A stretch of 64,000 nt of DNA from CAYWYR01 sp964462685 (GCA_964462685.1 CAYWYR010000013.1:33701-97700), one strand, 5' to 3'. Positions 9,359 to 19,293 are shown, counted from the stretch's first letter. Translations and numbers: made by a program. Notes: generated by a model from the letters alone, not told the origin.

Positions 9359-10171
9359 TTGAAAATACAAAAAATAATAAAGCCCTACTTTCTATCTCTT
9401 CTCGCTTGTACTATGGCATTGATCTCTTGTGAATCACCTGCCGATGTAGAGGCTGATAGAGATGTTATACGAGAGTATGACCCCTCTCTTACTGGCGAGA
9501 GGCTGAGGATCGACGGTGCACAGAATCTTAATCTAGGTAATTATAACGCAGATACAACCAGCATAGCTTATACATTCAAGATAATAAATATATCAGGTGA
9601 GGGATATACTTTAGATAGTTTGAAATTTACAGGTGATTTTATTCCTTCACAATCCAACTCATATTATATAGAATATCCCGAACTGCCATATAAAATGGCA
9701 TCATCGGGTTCCGAAGCTAGTTTCGAAATCAAAATAATCAAGAATCTGCCGATGAGAATCGAAGAAATAACCGGCCTAAAAACGGTACCGTTTGTTCTTT
9801 ACGGCTCTATCGATTCTCTTGAGTTTAATTTCAACTACTACTTACCACCGGTGATATTTGATTATACACCATACAGGGAAACTGTACTCAATGCTAATAT
9901 ACCAATCAGAATTAGCCTGTATAACTTTGGTACTAATTCTATTTGGCTAAGCACGCCAAGGATCGAATCTGAAACGACACAGCAATTATCGTTAATGCAG
10001 GACCAGGTTTTTCCTATGAGGATTGATCCTATCGGTGCCAGTAATATAATTTATATCTTCCGCCCCAACACAATAGGGTTAAAAGAATATGATATTGAAA
10101 TGCCTCTTAATATCAACCATCCCAACGTCCCTAATAAAATTGATTTGCAGTTTGATGTAAAATCGCAATAG
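9359..10171 (+). CDS. lipoprotein with DUF1573/ASH-like immunoglobulin repeats
   Basis: A 270-residue lipoprotein starting with TTG. The signal peptide ends in a lipobox with Cys24 (MALISC followed by ESPADV). Two beta-sandwich-like units follow, the first around TSIAYTFKIINISGEGYTLD and the second around NIPIRISLYNFGTNSIWL; this spacing resembles DUF1573/ASH-type domains, but identity is low. It starts 11 bases after the anti-sigma/beta-barrel gene and is likely part of the same sigma operon. A structural or sensing role alongside the beta-barrel is inference. Confidence 0.72.
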   Translation: MKIQKIIKPYFLSLLACTMALISCESPADVEADRDVIREYDPSLTGERLRIDGAQNLNLGNYNADTTSIAYTFKIINISGEGYTLDSLKFTGDFIPSQSNSYYIEYPELPYKMASSGSEASFEIKIIKNLPMRIEEITGLKTVPFVLYGSIDSLEFNFNYYLPPVIFDYTPYRETVLNANIPIRISLYNFGTNSIWLSTPRIESETTQQLSLMQDQVFPMRIDPIGASNIIYIFRPNTIGLKEYDIEMPLNINHPNVPNKIDLQFDVKSQ

Positions 10172-10187
10172 CTTGTATATTGCATAC

Positions 10188-11561
10188 ATGGCTAAAAACA
10201 AAACAGAGTTCGTATGTCAATCCTGCGGGAATACTTCACCGAAGTGGATGGGAAAATGCCCGGAATGTAATACTTGGGGTTCTTTTCAAGAAGAACAGGT
10301 ATCAACGGCCGGCAAAACCAGACCGCAACCAGCTAAATCCAACCGAAATAAACCTCTCAATCTTTCTGAGATTTCTTTCGAGAGAGAAAGCAGGCTGTCA
10401 ACAAAGATAGTAGAGTTTGATAGAGTACTTGGCGGTGGCTTTGTACCAGGCAGTATAATTCTTGTAGGTGGGGATCCAGGTATTGGTAAATCCACCCTAA
10501 CATTACAGGCATGCGTAAATATGCTGGGGTATAACCCTTTGTATATTACGGGTGAAGAATCACCTTCCCAGATAAAGTATAGAGCCGAAAGACTTGATAT
10601 CGCAGGAGATAAGAACAATTCGCTCAAGATATATGCAGAGACTAATCTAGAGGCTATCGCATCGGCTATAAACAGGGAAGATACAGGATTTATAGTAATC
10701 GATTCGATTCAGTCTATATACACCGACAGGATAGAATCAGCACCCGGATCGGTATCGCAGGTAAGGGAATGCACAGCATATCTTATGCAACTAGCCAAGG
10801 TCTCTGGTAAGACCATACTTATAATAGGCCATATCACTAAGGAAGGAGCTATAGCAGGGCCCAAGATACTCGAACACATGGTTGATACAGTTCTGCAGTT
10901 CGAAGGTGACAGAACGCATACTTACCGAATACTTCGCTCTATTAAAAACAGATATGGCGCCGCGGGTGAGCTCGGTATTTTTGATATGACTTCAAAAGGA
11001 CTGTCTGAGGTAAATAATCCATCTGATCTGTTTCTATCGGACAGCCAAAGCCAGGCAACAAGCGGTATTTCTATTATCCCTATTATAGAAGGGAACAGGC
11101 CAATACTTGTGGAGGCTCAAGCACTGGTTACCGATACCAACTTTTCTGTACCGCAACGCACGGTAACCGGTTTTGATATGAAGCGGCTACAGATCATACT
11201 AGCAGTACTTGAAAAGCGGCTAGGCGCCACCCTATCCCGCTGCGATGTATTCGTTAATATCGTCGGGGGGATCTCCCTTACCGATCCTGCAGCCGACCTG
11301 GGAATCGCAAGTGCTGTCTACAGCTCATTCAGGGATGATGTGATTAAAGTTGGTACAGCTATCACCGGCGAGATAGGCTTAACGGGCGAGGTTCGCCCAG
11401 TGACCAATATCGACAGGCGTATCTCCGAAGCCGAAAAGCTCGGTTTTTCATCACTGATGCTGCCGCAGAAGAACTATGACAAGTTAGCTAATAAACCAAA
11501 ATCCATAGTGCTAATTCCCGTTGATAGGGTAAGTACAGCCTTCAGTAAGCTATTGGGATAA
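10188..11561 (+). CDS. radA: DNA repair protein RadA/Sms
   Basis: RadA is a RecA-related ATPase that drives branch migration in recombination. From ATG 10188 the protein has 457 residues: a four-Cys zinc finger (C10, C13, C24, C27), Walker A GGDPGIGKST (about 94-103), the RadA-specific KNRYG motif (KNRFG in most members), and a C-terminal Lon-protease-like domain with TGEIGLTGEVRPV. A TTG at 10173 would add five residues, but ATG giving MAKNKTEFVC matches the family. It is close behind the lipoprotein gene, with no obvious separate promoter. Confidence 0.96.
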   Translation: MAKNKTEFVCQSCGNTSPKWMGKCPECNTWGSFQEEQVSTAGKTRPQPAKSNRNKPLNLSEISFERESRLSTKIVEFDRVLGGGFVPGSIILVGGDPGIGKSTLTLQACVNMLGYNPLYITGEESPSQIKYRAERLDIAGDKNNSLKIYAETNLEAIASAINREDTGFIVIDSIQSIYTDRIESAPGSVSQVRECTAYLMQLAKVSGKTILIIGHITKEGAIAGPKILEHMVDTVLQFEGDRTHTYRILRSIKNRYGAAGELGIFDMTSKGLSEVNNPSDLFLSDSQSQATSGISIIPIIEGNRPILVEAQALVTDTNFSVPQRTVTGFDMKRLQIILAVLEKRLGATLSRCDVFVNIVGGISLTDPAADLGIASAVYSSFRDDVIKVGTAITGEIGLTGEVRPVTNIDRRISEAEKLGFSSLMLPQKNYDKLANKPKSIVLIPVDRVSTAFSKLLG

Positions 11562-11609
11562 GGGAATTAGATGAGAGAAAGATGAATATATCAGATAAAA
11601 CAACTTTAA

Positions 11610-12374
11610 CTATTTATCAAAGACGACTTCATATTTCTTTTTTCCTGCTTCTATATCTATAACCTTACTATTATCCCAGTCATCGTCTATCACAACCCTG
11701 ACTGCTTCCCTGAAATGAAATGTACCTAATAAACCTCCTACTTGGCTAACTTGGGTAAATACCCTATCTGCCAATACCAATGTATCAGTGATATATATAA
11801 ACCCCTTAACTAAAACTTCTTCATAGCCTAAGCGCAAGATATCTTTGTAATAATTCGGGGTGTCATAATCTTCACTAAAGTCTCCATAATACACTAGCTG
11901 GGAATTTGAACGACCTTCTTCATCGTATAGCACAAAATCCAATAGGGTGTTCTTAGGGATATCTAAATCTTCCGAAGCAATGTTGAAGCTATAATTTCCC
12001 GGTTGAAGGATATCATAATTATATGCATGGATACTATCAGAACTATGTGCATCTTTAATCATAAGCTGAAAACTTTGAACCTCAGGATTCTTTAACTCGA
12101 TGCTCGTAAGATTAATAAAAGGATTTGGATAAACAACTAAGGAATAAATATCCTCATTGTTACTGGGATTGGAGTTAGGAGGTGCTGTATCATAGTAAAG
12201 ATCTACACTATCGTAATCTAAAGGCGAATTATCACCGTCCAGTAATACGATTTGTATTCTATCTTCAGATACTTCTTCTATTTCGACGCTATTTTTCTGA
12301 TCATCACAAGAGATCAATAGTAGCAATGTCGTTAAGTAAGCAATAGTAAATTTTGAGTCAAGTATTTTCATCAC
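11610..12374 (-). CDS. lipoprotein with a sorting-domain-like PNPF motif, unknown function
   Basis: A 254-residue lipoprotein whose lipobox LLISC places the lipidated Cys at position 23. An acidic linker follows. VYPNPFINLTSIELKN resembles the start of the FlgD-like/type IX sorting domain (YPNPF, then a T/S-rich strand), but here it lies near residue 85 rather than at the C terminus, so a secretion role is doubtful. The rest is beta-rich and acidic. It is convergent with radA and is followed upstream by the terminator of the SUF operon, so it appears to be a single-gene unit. No specific family is recognised. Confidence 0.7.
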   Translation of the reverse strand: MMKILDSKFTIAYLTTLLLLISCDDQKNSVEIEEVSEDRIQIVLLDGDNSPLDYDSVDLYYDTAPPNSNPSNNEDIYSLVVYPNPFINLTSIELKNPEVQSFQLMIKDAHSSDSIHAYNYDILQPGNYSFNIASEDLDIPKNTLLDFVLYDEEGRSNSQLVYYGDFSEDYDTPNYYKDILRLGYEEVLVKGFIYITDTLVLADRVFTQVSQVGGLLGTFHFREAVRVVIDDDWDNSKVIDIEAGKKKYEVVFDK

Positions 12375-12398
12375 TCTTAAATATAGATTTAGCTGAAT

Positions 12399-12425
12399 AA
12401 AAAAAAGCTCACCAAAATGATGAGC
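12399..12425 (-). terminator. intrinsic terminator of the SUF operon
   Basis: Read on the minus strand, a GCTCA stem with a nine-base loop and TGAGC arm is followed by eight T residues. It lies 33 bases after the IscA-like stop codon. A second AT-rich palindrome (12437-12461) overlaps the stop codon itself. Confidence 0.8.
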
Positions 12426-12457
12426 CTTCCTATTTTTAAGATTCTAAATATAGAATC

Positions 12458-12847
12458 TTACTTACCACCGCAACCGCATGCGTGTGAGTTGTTCGGGTTA
12501 TTGAATACGAATCCAGAACCTGATGGCCCGTCAACGTAATCTAAAGTAACACCTTGAAGATAGAAAAGGCTATGGTTATCGATAACAAGATTGTTTTCGC
12601 CTGCCTTTAGTACTTTATCGTTGTCATTGACTTCAGAGTCAAAACCAAGAGTATACTGCATACCGCTACAGCCACCACTACGTGAACCTATTCTAAGAGA
12701 GTACTCAGCCGGTACATTATTAGCTTCTTTTATCTGACCAACTGTTTCTACAGCTTTTTCAGTCATTAAGAATACATCTTGTTCATCAGCACCCATGATG
12801 CCTGTATCGATCTTGAGTAGCTCTGCTTTGTTTAGAGTCTCTACCAT
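12458..12847 (-). CDS. A-type iron-sulfur carrier protein (IscA/SufA/ErpA family)
   Basis: A 129-residue A-type carrier that receives clusters from the SUF scaffold and delivers them to target proteins. The three ligand cysteines are present: C60 in SGGCSGMQYTLGF, and C124 and C126 in the C-terminal CGCGG. An N-terminal extension of about 20 residues precedes the core. It is the last gene of the SUF operon, 81 bases after the ferredoxin-reductase-like gene. ErpA and SufA cannot be told apart here. Confidence 0.93.
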   Translation of the reverse strand: MVETLNKAELLKIDTGIMGADEQDVFLMTEKAVETVGQIKEANNVPAEYSLRIGSRSGGCSGMQYTLGFDSEVNDNDKVLKAGENNLVIDNHSLFYLQGVTLDYVDGPSGSGFVFNNPNNSHACGCGGK

Positions 12848-12928
12848 GATTTGATCCTTTATTTTTAGTTGTTATGATTAGTTAATATACGAAATTCTTT
12901 TTTTGTTGTTGATTGTTGTGGTTTATGA

Positions 12929-14005
12929 TCAGTCATCATAATCGATCACAACATTATCTGTAAGCGGGTGGGACGTACATGTAAGGATGTAACCGTCTTC
13001 CACTTCGTCATCTGTAAGCGCGTCATAGTCTTCCATCATTACCTTACCTGATACAAGTTTGGCTCTGCATGTTGAGCACGCGCCTATCTGGCAACTGTAT
13101 GGTGGATCGAGGCTGTTCTGAATGGCGGCCATTAGTACAGTCTCGTCGGATGGAACCGTCAGTTTATGTTCGTCCCCATATAACCTTACCTCGATTTCCC
13201 TATCTTCTATTTCATCACCGCTGTCGGCCGAGACTATCTTGAATCCTTCATCCTTAGGTATGCTAGTGGAGAAAAGTTCTTTGTGAATTTTTTCTCTTTT
13301 AACACCTAGCCGGGTAAGCGCCAGCTCATTTTCCTGCATCAAACCGCTAGGGCCGCAGAGGTAGTAGTCCGTACTTTCGATATCGCTCACTTTATCATTT
13401 AGTAGGCTGATACACATTTGGGAATCGAAGGTACCTTTATGTCCGGTCCAGTTTTCATCCGCGGTACTGGTTAGGATGTGCACTACTTCAAAGCTGTCAT
13501 ATTCCTTTTCCATCTTATCAAGTTTGTCTTTAAAGATAATCTGGCTTTCGTCGGTATTAGCGTAAAAAAGGTAAACCTTTCTATCAGGTGTTTGCTTAAG
13601 CGAAGTTTCTGCTATAGAGATAAGAGGTGTTATACCTGATCCGCCACCTAGAAGAACCACAGAGTTGTTCTTGTTTGTTAGCCTGTCCAAAGTAAAAGTA
13701 CCGTTTGGCACCATCACCTGCATCTTATCGCCATCTTTGGCCTGCCGGTTCAAATAGGTAGAAAATCTTCCTTGCTCTACCTCCTTAACAGTGACAGCGA
13801 TCTCATCATTTAGCGGGCTTGTTGAGCAGCTATATGCCCTTCTGATATCTTCACCGTTTATGGTATGGCGAAGAGTTAGGTACTGGCCTGCTTGGTATGA
13901 GTAAGCTTGCTTGAGATCTTCTGGAATTTCAAAGTAAACAGAAACCGCTTTATCGGTTTGTCTGTCAATTTTCTTTATAGTCAGTTCGTTGAATTCAGCG
14001 GACAT
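12929..14005 (-). CDS. ferredoxin-NAD(P)H reductase-like flavoprotein with C-terminal 2Fe-2S domain (PaaE-like)
   Basis: A 358-residue electron-transfer protein. An FAD-binding domain (RRAYSCSTSP, about 55-64) is followed by an NAD(P) domain (GGGSGITP, about 120-127, and YYLCGPSGLM) and a plant-type ferredoxin domain with ligands C305, C310, C313 and C343. This order matches PaaE and related oxygenase reductases. Inside the SUF operon, between sufT and the IscA-like gene, its probable job is to supply electrons for cluster assembly. That role is inference, because no phenylacetate genes are nearby. Confidence 0.88.
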   Translation of the reverse strand: MSAEFNELTIKKIDRQTDKAVSVYFEIPEDLKQAYSYQAGQYLTLRHTINGEDIRRAYSCSTSPLNDEIAVTVKEVEQGRFSTYLNRQAKDGDKMQVMVPNGTFTLDRLTNKNNSVVLLGGGSGITPLISIAETSLKQTPDRKVYLFYANTDESQIIFKDKLDKMEKEYDSFEVVHILTSTADENWTGHKGTFDSQMCISLLNDKVSDIESTDYYLCGPSGLMQENELALTRLGVKREKIHKELFSTSIPKDEGFKIVSADSGDEIEDREIEVRLYGDEHKLTVPSDETVLMAAIQNSLDPPYSCQIGACSTCRAKLVSGKVMMEDYDALTDDEVEDGYILTCTSHPLTDNVVIDYDD

Positions 14006-14026
14006 TATCTATTTTTTAATCGATAT

Positions 14027-14398
14027 TTATAGCATTCCAAGTTCTAACTTGGCTTCTTCGGTCATACGGCTCATGTCCCACGGCGGATCAAAAGTAAGAA
14101 TCGCTTTCACATCCTGAACCTCGGGCAGTTCTTTGATCTTATCTTCAACACTAACCGGAATCCCGCCTGCTTCAGGGCAATTGGGGGCGGTTAAGGTCAT
14201 CAGAACAACTACGTCGTTCTGTTTTGTGATGGATATATCATAGATCAAGCCAAGTTCCCATATATTAACGGGAATCTCAGGATCATAAACTTCCTTAATT
14301 TTTTCTTGCACCTTGAATTCCAATCCGGAATCAACAACGGCATCTGCCTTTGCCTCTTCGTATTTGGCTCTGGTGTCATCTGCTGCAGTCGTAGCCAT
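14027..14398 (-). CDS. sufT: SufT-like DUF59/MIP18 iron-sulfur assembly protein
   Basis: A 123-residue protein of the DUF59 (MIP18) family, typically found as SufT in SUF operons of Bacteroidota and Firmicutes. Motifs are VYDPEIPVNIWELGLIYDI and LTAPNCPEAGGIP with the conserved Cys, and the C-terminal DPPWDMSRMTEEAKLELGM. It helps mature Fe-S proteins; its exact biochemistry is not settled. It lies 36 bases after sufS and 21 bases before the reductase-like gene. Confidence 0.9.
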   Translation of the reverse strand: MATTAADDTRAKYEEAKADAVVDSGLEFKVQEKIKEVYDPEIPVNIWELGLIYDISITKQNDVVVLMTLTAPNCPEAGGIPVSVEDKIKELPEVQDVKAILTFDPPWDMSRMTEEAKLELGML

Positions 14399-14434
14399 AT
14401 CAACCTTTTATTGAGTGACGAATCAATGATAATT

Positions 14435-15688
14435 CTAATTGAGAATTATCAAAGTCTTCCTCAGAGAATCTATAAAATAATCAATTTCTTCTTTTGTATT
14501 GTAGAACGATAGGGAGGCTCTAGTAGTACCAGAAACACCCATCCTATCCATAAGTGGCATCGCACAATGATGCCCTGTTCTCACGGCTATACCTTTTAGG
14601 TCTAGCATAGTTCCTATATCGTTGGAATGCCCAACATCGTGTATGAACGAGCATACAGAGGTCTTTCGCTCCGCCATGCCGATCATTTTTACACCATCAA
14701 CAGATAGTAGTTTATCCTGGAGATAAAATGTAAGTTCTTTTTCGTAAGCAGCTATATTTTCAATCCCAATAGTCTCTATATAGTCTATAGCTGCCGCCAT
14801 CCCTATAGCAGGAGCTATAGACGGGGTGCCAGCTTCGAATTTGTAAGGTAGATCATTGAAAGTCGAGCCTTCAAAAGTCACCTTTTTAATCATATCACCA
14901 CCTGAGATAAAAGGTGGCATTTTGTCAAGTATCTCTTCTTTTCCCCATAAGTAGCCAATGCCTGTGGGCCCGTATAGCTTGTGGCCTGAAAAAACAAAGA
15001 AGTCGCAACCGATATCCTGGACATTGATTTTTTCATGCTGGACGGACTGGGCTCCGTCCACAAGCACGGTTGCACCCACCTGTTTTGCAAGTTCAGTTAA
15101 ACCTTTTGCGTCATTGATTGTACCGAGAGCGTTAGATACATGCACAAAAGATACAAGTTTGGTTTTATCTGATAGTTTTGATTTGAAATCCTTTAAATCC
15201 AGACTACCGTCATCGTTGATTCTGGCATACTTTATCCTGCAACCCTTACGCTCGCAGATCAGCTGCCAGGGAACGATATTAGCATGGTGTTCCATTTCGG
15301 TCAGCAGTATCTCATCACCGCTGGATAAGTTGTGGTTTCCCCAACTATAAGCAATCAGATTAATAGAATCGGTAGTTCCTTTCGTGAAGATGACCTCTTC
15401 TCTTTTAGAAGCACCGATGAAGTCCTTCGCTTTGTCACGAGATTCTTCATAAAGCTCTGTACCCAAGACCGAAAGCCTGTGCACGCCCCTATGGATATTC
15501 GCGTTCTGCTCGAAATAATACTTTTCAAGAGATTCAACTACGCTTCTCGGTTTATGGGTCGTAGCCGCGTTATCAAAATAAACCAGAGGCTTCCCATTCA
15601 TGTTGGTATTCAGGATCGGGAAGTCCCCTCTGATCTTTTCAACGTCTATCGTGTTTTCTAAAGAAGTATATACTGGGCTTTCTATCAA
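14435..15688 (-). CDS. sufS: cysteine desulfurase SufS
   Basis: A 417-residue group II cysteine desulfurase that takes sulfur from cysteine for cluster assembly. The PLP-binding lysine is K237 in FVFSGHKLYGPTG, and the catalytic cysteine is C375 in AVRTGHHCAMPLM. The start is TTG at 15688, and the frame closes 20 bases after the sufD stop. No sufE or sufU gene is seen in the window. Confidence 0.96.
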   Translation of the reverse strand: MIESPVYTSLENTIDVEKIRGDFPILNTNMNGKPLVYFDNAATTHKPRSVVESLEKYYFEQNANIHRGVHRLSVLGTELYEESRDKAKDFIGASKREEVIFTKGTTDSINLIAYSWGNHNLSSGDEILLTEMEHHANIVPWQLICERKGCRIKYARINDDGSLDLKDFKSKLSDKTKLVSFVHVSNALGTINDAKGLTELAKQVGATVLVDGAQSVQHEKINVQDIGCDFFVFSGHKLYGPTGIGYLWGKEEILDKMPPFISGGDMIKKVTFEGSTFNDLPYKFEAGTPSIAPAIGMAAAIDYIETIGIENIAAYEKELTFYLQDKLLSVDGVKMIGMAERKTSVCSFIHDVGHSNDIGTMLDLKGIAVRTGHHCAMPLMDRMGVSGTTRASLSFYNTKEEIDYFIDSLRKTLIILN

Positions 15689-15708
15689 TCTTGTTATAGC
15701 TTTGGTAG

Positions 15709-17022
15709 TTAAACTCTGAAAAGTTCGTCAATACGGGAGTTTATGTTATCGCGAAGCTCTTCAATCTCTATCCTGTTTGTTATTTCATGGACGAAAGAAT
15801 TGAGAAGCATTGCCTTAGCTTGCTTCTCCGGTATTCCCCTAGCCCTCAGGTAGAAAAGAGAGTCAGGATCAATACTTCCGGTGCTTGCCCCGTGGGAGCA
15901 TTTTACATCATCGGCATATATCTCAAGCTCAGGCTTACTGTTCATAATAGCAGAGTCTGAAAGGAGCACAGCCTTTGACGACTGGTAAGCATTTGTTTTC
16001 TGGGCATCTTGGCGAACCATTATCTTCCCGTTGAAAACGCCCCTTGCTTTATCATCTAAAACAGCTCTATAAATTTCATTACTTGGACAGTTAGGTACAG
16101 CGTGATCGAGGAAAGTATGGTTATCGACCAACATATCACGTTTAGCGATAAATACACCTTCAAGCGAAGGATATGCGTTTTCTCCAATCAGCCTAACCCT
16201 TACATCATTCCTTACAAACTTGCCACCCAAAGTAACATTCATCTGAGTAAACTGAGAATCCCTATGGCTATCTGCCTCTATTAGGTTTACCCCGTGAGAA
16301 ATGTCGTTGTCATCCTGTATGCGGTAGTATTTTAGCTTAGAGTTCTGCTTTGTCTCGATCTTGGTTACTGCAGAAGTCAAGCTTTCGTTATACCCAAGAG
16401 TCGTAAAACTCTCAACTACTTTAGCTTCAGAGTTTTCCCCTGCAATGATAAAGTTTCTGGGCTGAGCATAAACCGGTTCATTATCGGTATCAATGATATT
16501 GATGATATGAACAGGTTTCTTCAGCTGAACATTCCGTGCTATGGACAGGATAAAGCCATCGTGGCTAAGCGCCGTATTAACAGCGGCAAACGGGTGCTCT
16601 GAATAATCAGGCAGTGACTCTACCAAATTCGAATCTGGATTTTCTCCGAAATATTCTTTAGTACTGTGAACTGAAAACCCGTCTTCATCAGAACCCGCAT
16701 CAGAATGAACTTCATCAAAATAGCCATTTACCAATACTATCTTAAATACATCATTACCAGCTATGAGAGTCTTTTGAATCTCCTCTTCAGATATCTTACT
16801 TGCTGTGGAGTTATTTAGAAGTTTGAAATCAATCTTATTCATAAAATTGACAGGGGTGTACTTCCACTGCTCGTCCTTTAGAGTAGGAAAACCATTGTTT
16901 TTGAAGTGATCTATGGCTTTTTTTCTCTGCTCGAGATCTTTGTTCTTTTTACCCTCTTTAGCAAGCAGACTTTCCAGAATCTCGAACTCTGTTACAAGGT
17001 TGTCTTTCATATTTATCTTCAT
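15709..17022 (-). CDS. sufD: SUF scaffold subunit SufD
   Basis: A 437-residue partner of SufB and SufC in the cluster-building complex. The beta-helix core carries SufB/D family blocks such as GVFNGKIMVRQDAQKTNAYQ and CSHGASTGSIDPDSLFYLRA, with the conserved His in the latter. It sits between sufC (20 bases upstream) and sufS. Confidence 0.94.
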   Translation of the reverse strand: MKINMKDNLVTEFEILESLLAKEGKKNKDLEQRKKAIDHFKNNGFPTLKDEQWKYTPVNFMNKIDFKLLNNSTASKISEEEIQKTLIAGNDVFKIVLVNGYFDEVHSDAGSDEDGFSVHSTKEYFGENPDSNLVESLPDYSEHPFAAVNTALSHDGFILSIARNVQLKKPVHIINIIDTDNEPVYAQPRNFIIAGENSEAKVVESFTTLGYNESLTSAVTKIETKQNSKLKYYRIQDDNDISHGVNLIEADSHRDSQFTQMNVTLGGKFVRNDVRVRLIGENAYPSLEGVFIAKRDMLVDNHTFLDHAVPNCPSNEIYRAVLDDKARGVFNGKIMVRQDAQKTNAYQSSKAVLLSDSAIMNSKPELEIYADDVKCSHGASTGSIDPDSLFYLRARGIPEKQAKAMLLNSFVHEITNRIEIEELRDNINSRIDELFRV

Positions 17023-17041
17023 ATTTTCTGTTGGACTTCCT

Positions 17042-17806
17042 TTAATCTATTGGTTCAGGTTGAATCTTAAGCCAGTCATAGCCTTTCTCTTCAAGTTCAT
17101 AAGCTAACTGCTTGCCACCGGTCTTCACTATTTTGCCATCACTTAATACGTGTACGTAATCAGGCACTATGTAATTAAGCAATCTCTGGTAGTGAGTGAT
17201 AATCAAAAAAGCATTCTCCTCAGTGGAAAGCTTATTTACACCGTTGGATACTACTTTTAACGCATCGATATCAAGGCCTGAATCAGTTTCATCCAATACA
17301 GAGAAAACAGGATCCATCATGGCCATTTGGAAAATCTCATTTCTTTTTTTCTCTCCGCCTGAAAAGCCTTCATTTACTGAGCGGCTTAAGAACGATTTTT
17401 CTATCTCCACAAGCTCAGCTTTCTCTTTCATTTTCTTAAGGAATGATGAAGCATCTAGTGCTTCCTCTCCTCTGTACTTTCTTACCTCGTTTACAGCCGT
17501 TTTCATAAAGTTGGCGTTTGATACACCAGGGATTTCTACAGGATACTGAAATGCAAGGAATATACCTTCGCCAGCTCTTTCCTCCGGTTCCATTTCAAGT
17601 ATATCTTTCCCGTTGAAAAGGATCTCACCTTCTTCTATCTCGAAGTCTTCTTTACCCGCTATTATCGATGCTAAAGTAGATTTACCAGCACCGTTAGGAC
17701 CCATAATAGCGTGCTTTTCGCCTTTATTGATTGTAAGGTCCAGACCTTTTAGGATTTTCTTGCCTTCGACTGAAGCGTGAAGGTTTTTTATTTCGATTAA
17801 TGCCAT
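17042..17806 (-). CDS. sufC: SUF ATPase SufC
   Basis: A 254-residue ABC-type ATPase that drives conformational change in SufBCD. Walker A is GPNGAGKS (36-43), the signature is SGGEKKR (149-155), and Walker B reads into LDETDSGLDID, the SufC-specific form. It lies between sufB (38 bases upstream) and sufD. Confidence 0.97.
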   Translation of the reverse strand: MALIEIKNLHASVEGKKILKGLDLTINKGEKHAIMGPNGAGKSTLASIIAGKEDFEIEEGEILFNGKDILEMEPEERAGEGIFLAFQYPVEIPGVSNANFMKTAVNEVRKYRGEEALDASSFLKKMKEKAELVEIEKSFLSRSVNEGFSGGEKKRNEIFQMAMMDPVFSVLDETDSGLDIDALKVVSNGVNKLSTEENAFLIITHYQRLLNYIVPDYVHVLSDGKIVKTGGKQLAYELEEKGYDWLKIQPEPID

Positions 17807-17844
17807 TACAGTGGATTTTAATTTTATTGAATTTTTTTTTTCGA

Positions 17845-19293
17845 TTAACCTACGCTGCCTTCCAAAGAGATCGCAAGGAGCTTTCTTGCTTCAACAGCAA
17901 ATTCCATCGGTAGCTGTTTTAGTACTTCTTGGGCGTACCCGTTCACTATTAACGCCATTGAAGTCTCGATATCCATACCTCTTTGTTGGCAGTAGAAAAG
18001 AATATCTTCTGATACTTTTGAAGTAGTCGCTTCGTGCTCCACTACCCCTGTGCTATTGCCAATCTCTATATACGGGAAAGTATGAGCGCCGCATCTATCA
18101 CCAATAAGCATCGAGTCGCATTGGGAGAAATTTCTCGAATTCTTTGCTTTTTTGTTGATCTGTACCAGACCGCGGTAAGAGTTCTGGCTTTTACCGGCAG
18201 AAATACCTTTGGATATGATTTTTGATCTTGTGTTCTTGCCGAGATGGATCATTTTGGAACCGGTATCGGCCTGCTGGTAGTTATTGGTAACGGCAACTGA
18301 GTAGAACTCGCCTACAGAGTTATCGCCTTTCAGTACGCATGAAGGGTACTTCCAAGTAACAGCTGAGCCTGTCTCTACCTGTGTCCAGCTTATTTTGGAA
18401 TTATCACCTTCGCAAAGGCCCCGCTTGGTTACGAAGTTATAAATACCGCCTTTACCGTACTTATCTCCGGGATACCAGTTCTGTACGGTAGAATATTTAA
18501 CTTCTGCGTCCTTGTGGGATACGATCTCGACAACTGCTGCGTGTAGCTGGTTCTCATCCCTCATCGGGGCTGTACAGCCTTCAAGGTATGACACGTAACT
18601 ACCTTCATCCGCAACGATAAGAGTTCTCTCGAACTGGCCTGTCATAGCTGCGTTGATACGGAAGTAAGTCGATAGCTCCATAGGGCAGCGTACGCCTTTA
18701 GGTATATAGCAGAACGAACCGTCGCTGAATACCGCGGAGTTAAGGGCGGCGAAATAGTTATCGGTGTACGGAACAACCGAACCTATGTACTTCTCTACGA
18801 GATCGGGGTGTTCCTGAAGCGCCTCGCTCATGGAGCAAAAAATAATGCCCATCTCGCCTAAGGTCTCCTTGAAGGTAGTACCAACCGATACGGAATCAAT
18901 AACAGCATCTACAGCGACTCCGGTAAGCCTTTTCTGCTCTTGGAGCGGTATCCCGAGTTTTTCGAACGTGCTCAAGAGCTCTGGATCTACTTCATCAAGT
19001 GATTTCGGCTTTTCAGTCTGCTTTGGTGCCGCATAGTAATAGAGATCCTGATAGTCTATTGGCGATATATTGAGCTGAGCCCAATTTGGCTCTTTCATTT
19101 TCTGCCAATATCTAAAGGCTTTCAGCCTCCATTCCAACATGAATTCAGGCTCTTCTTTCTTAGCGGATATGAATCTAACGATATCTTCGTTCAGACCTTT
19201 AGGAGCATATTCTTGTTCAATATCGGTTATGAAGCCGTATTTATATTCGGAGGTGGTGACCTCGTTTAGTAACTCTTCTGAATTATCAGGCAT
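17845..19293 (-). CDS. sufB: SUF scaffold subunit SufB
   Basis: A 482-residue scaffold that binds the nascent Fe-S cluster. The C-terminal part shows SQCDSMLIGDRCGAHTFPYIE, VEHEATTSKVSEDILFYCQQR and NGYAQEVLKQLPMEFAVE, all family hallmarks. The start ATG has an AAAGGAAA ribosome site and overlaps the end of the Rrf2 gene by eight bases, so the regulator and sufB are coupled. Confidence 0.97.
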   Translation of the reverse strand: MPDNSEELLNEVTTSEYKYGFITDIEQEYAPKGLNEDIVRFISAKKEEPEFMLEWRLKAFRYWQKMKEPNWAQLNISPIDYQDLYYYAAPKQTEKPKSLDEVDPELLSTFEKLGIPLQEQKRLTGVAVDAVIDSVSVGTTFKETLGEMGIIFCSMSEALQEHPDLVEKYIGSVVPYTDNYFAALNSAVFSDGSFCYIPKGVRCPMELSTYFRINAAMTGQFERTLIVADEGSYVSYLEGCTAPMRDENQLHAAVVEIVSHKDAEVKYSTVQNWYPGDKYGKGGIYNFVTKRGLCEGDNSKISWTQVETGSAVTWKYPSCVLKGDNSVGEFYSVAVTNNYQQADTGSKMIHLGKNTRSKIISKGISAGKSQNSYRGLVQINKKAKNSRNFSQCDSMLIGDRCGAHTFPYIEIGNSTGVVEHEATTSKVSEDILFYCQQRGMDIETSMALIVNGYAQEVLKQLPMEFAVEARKLLAISLEGSVG

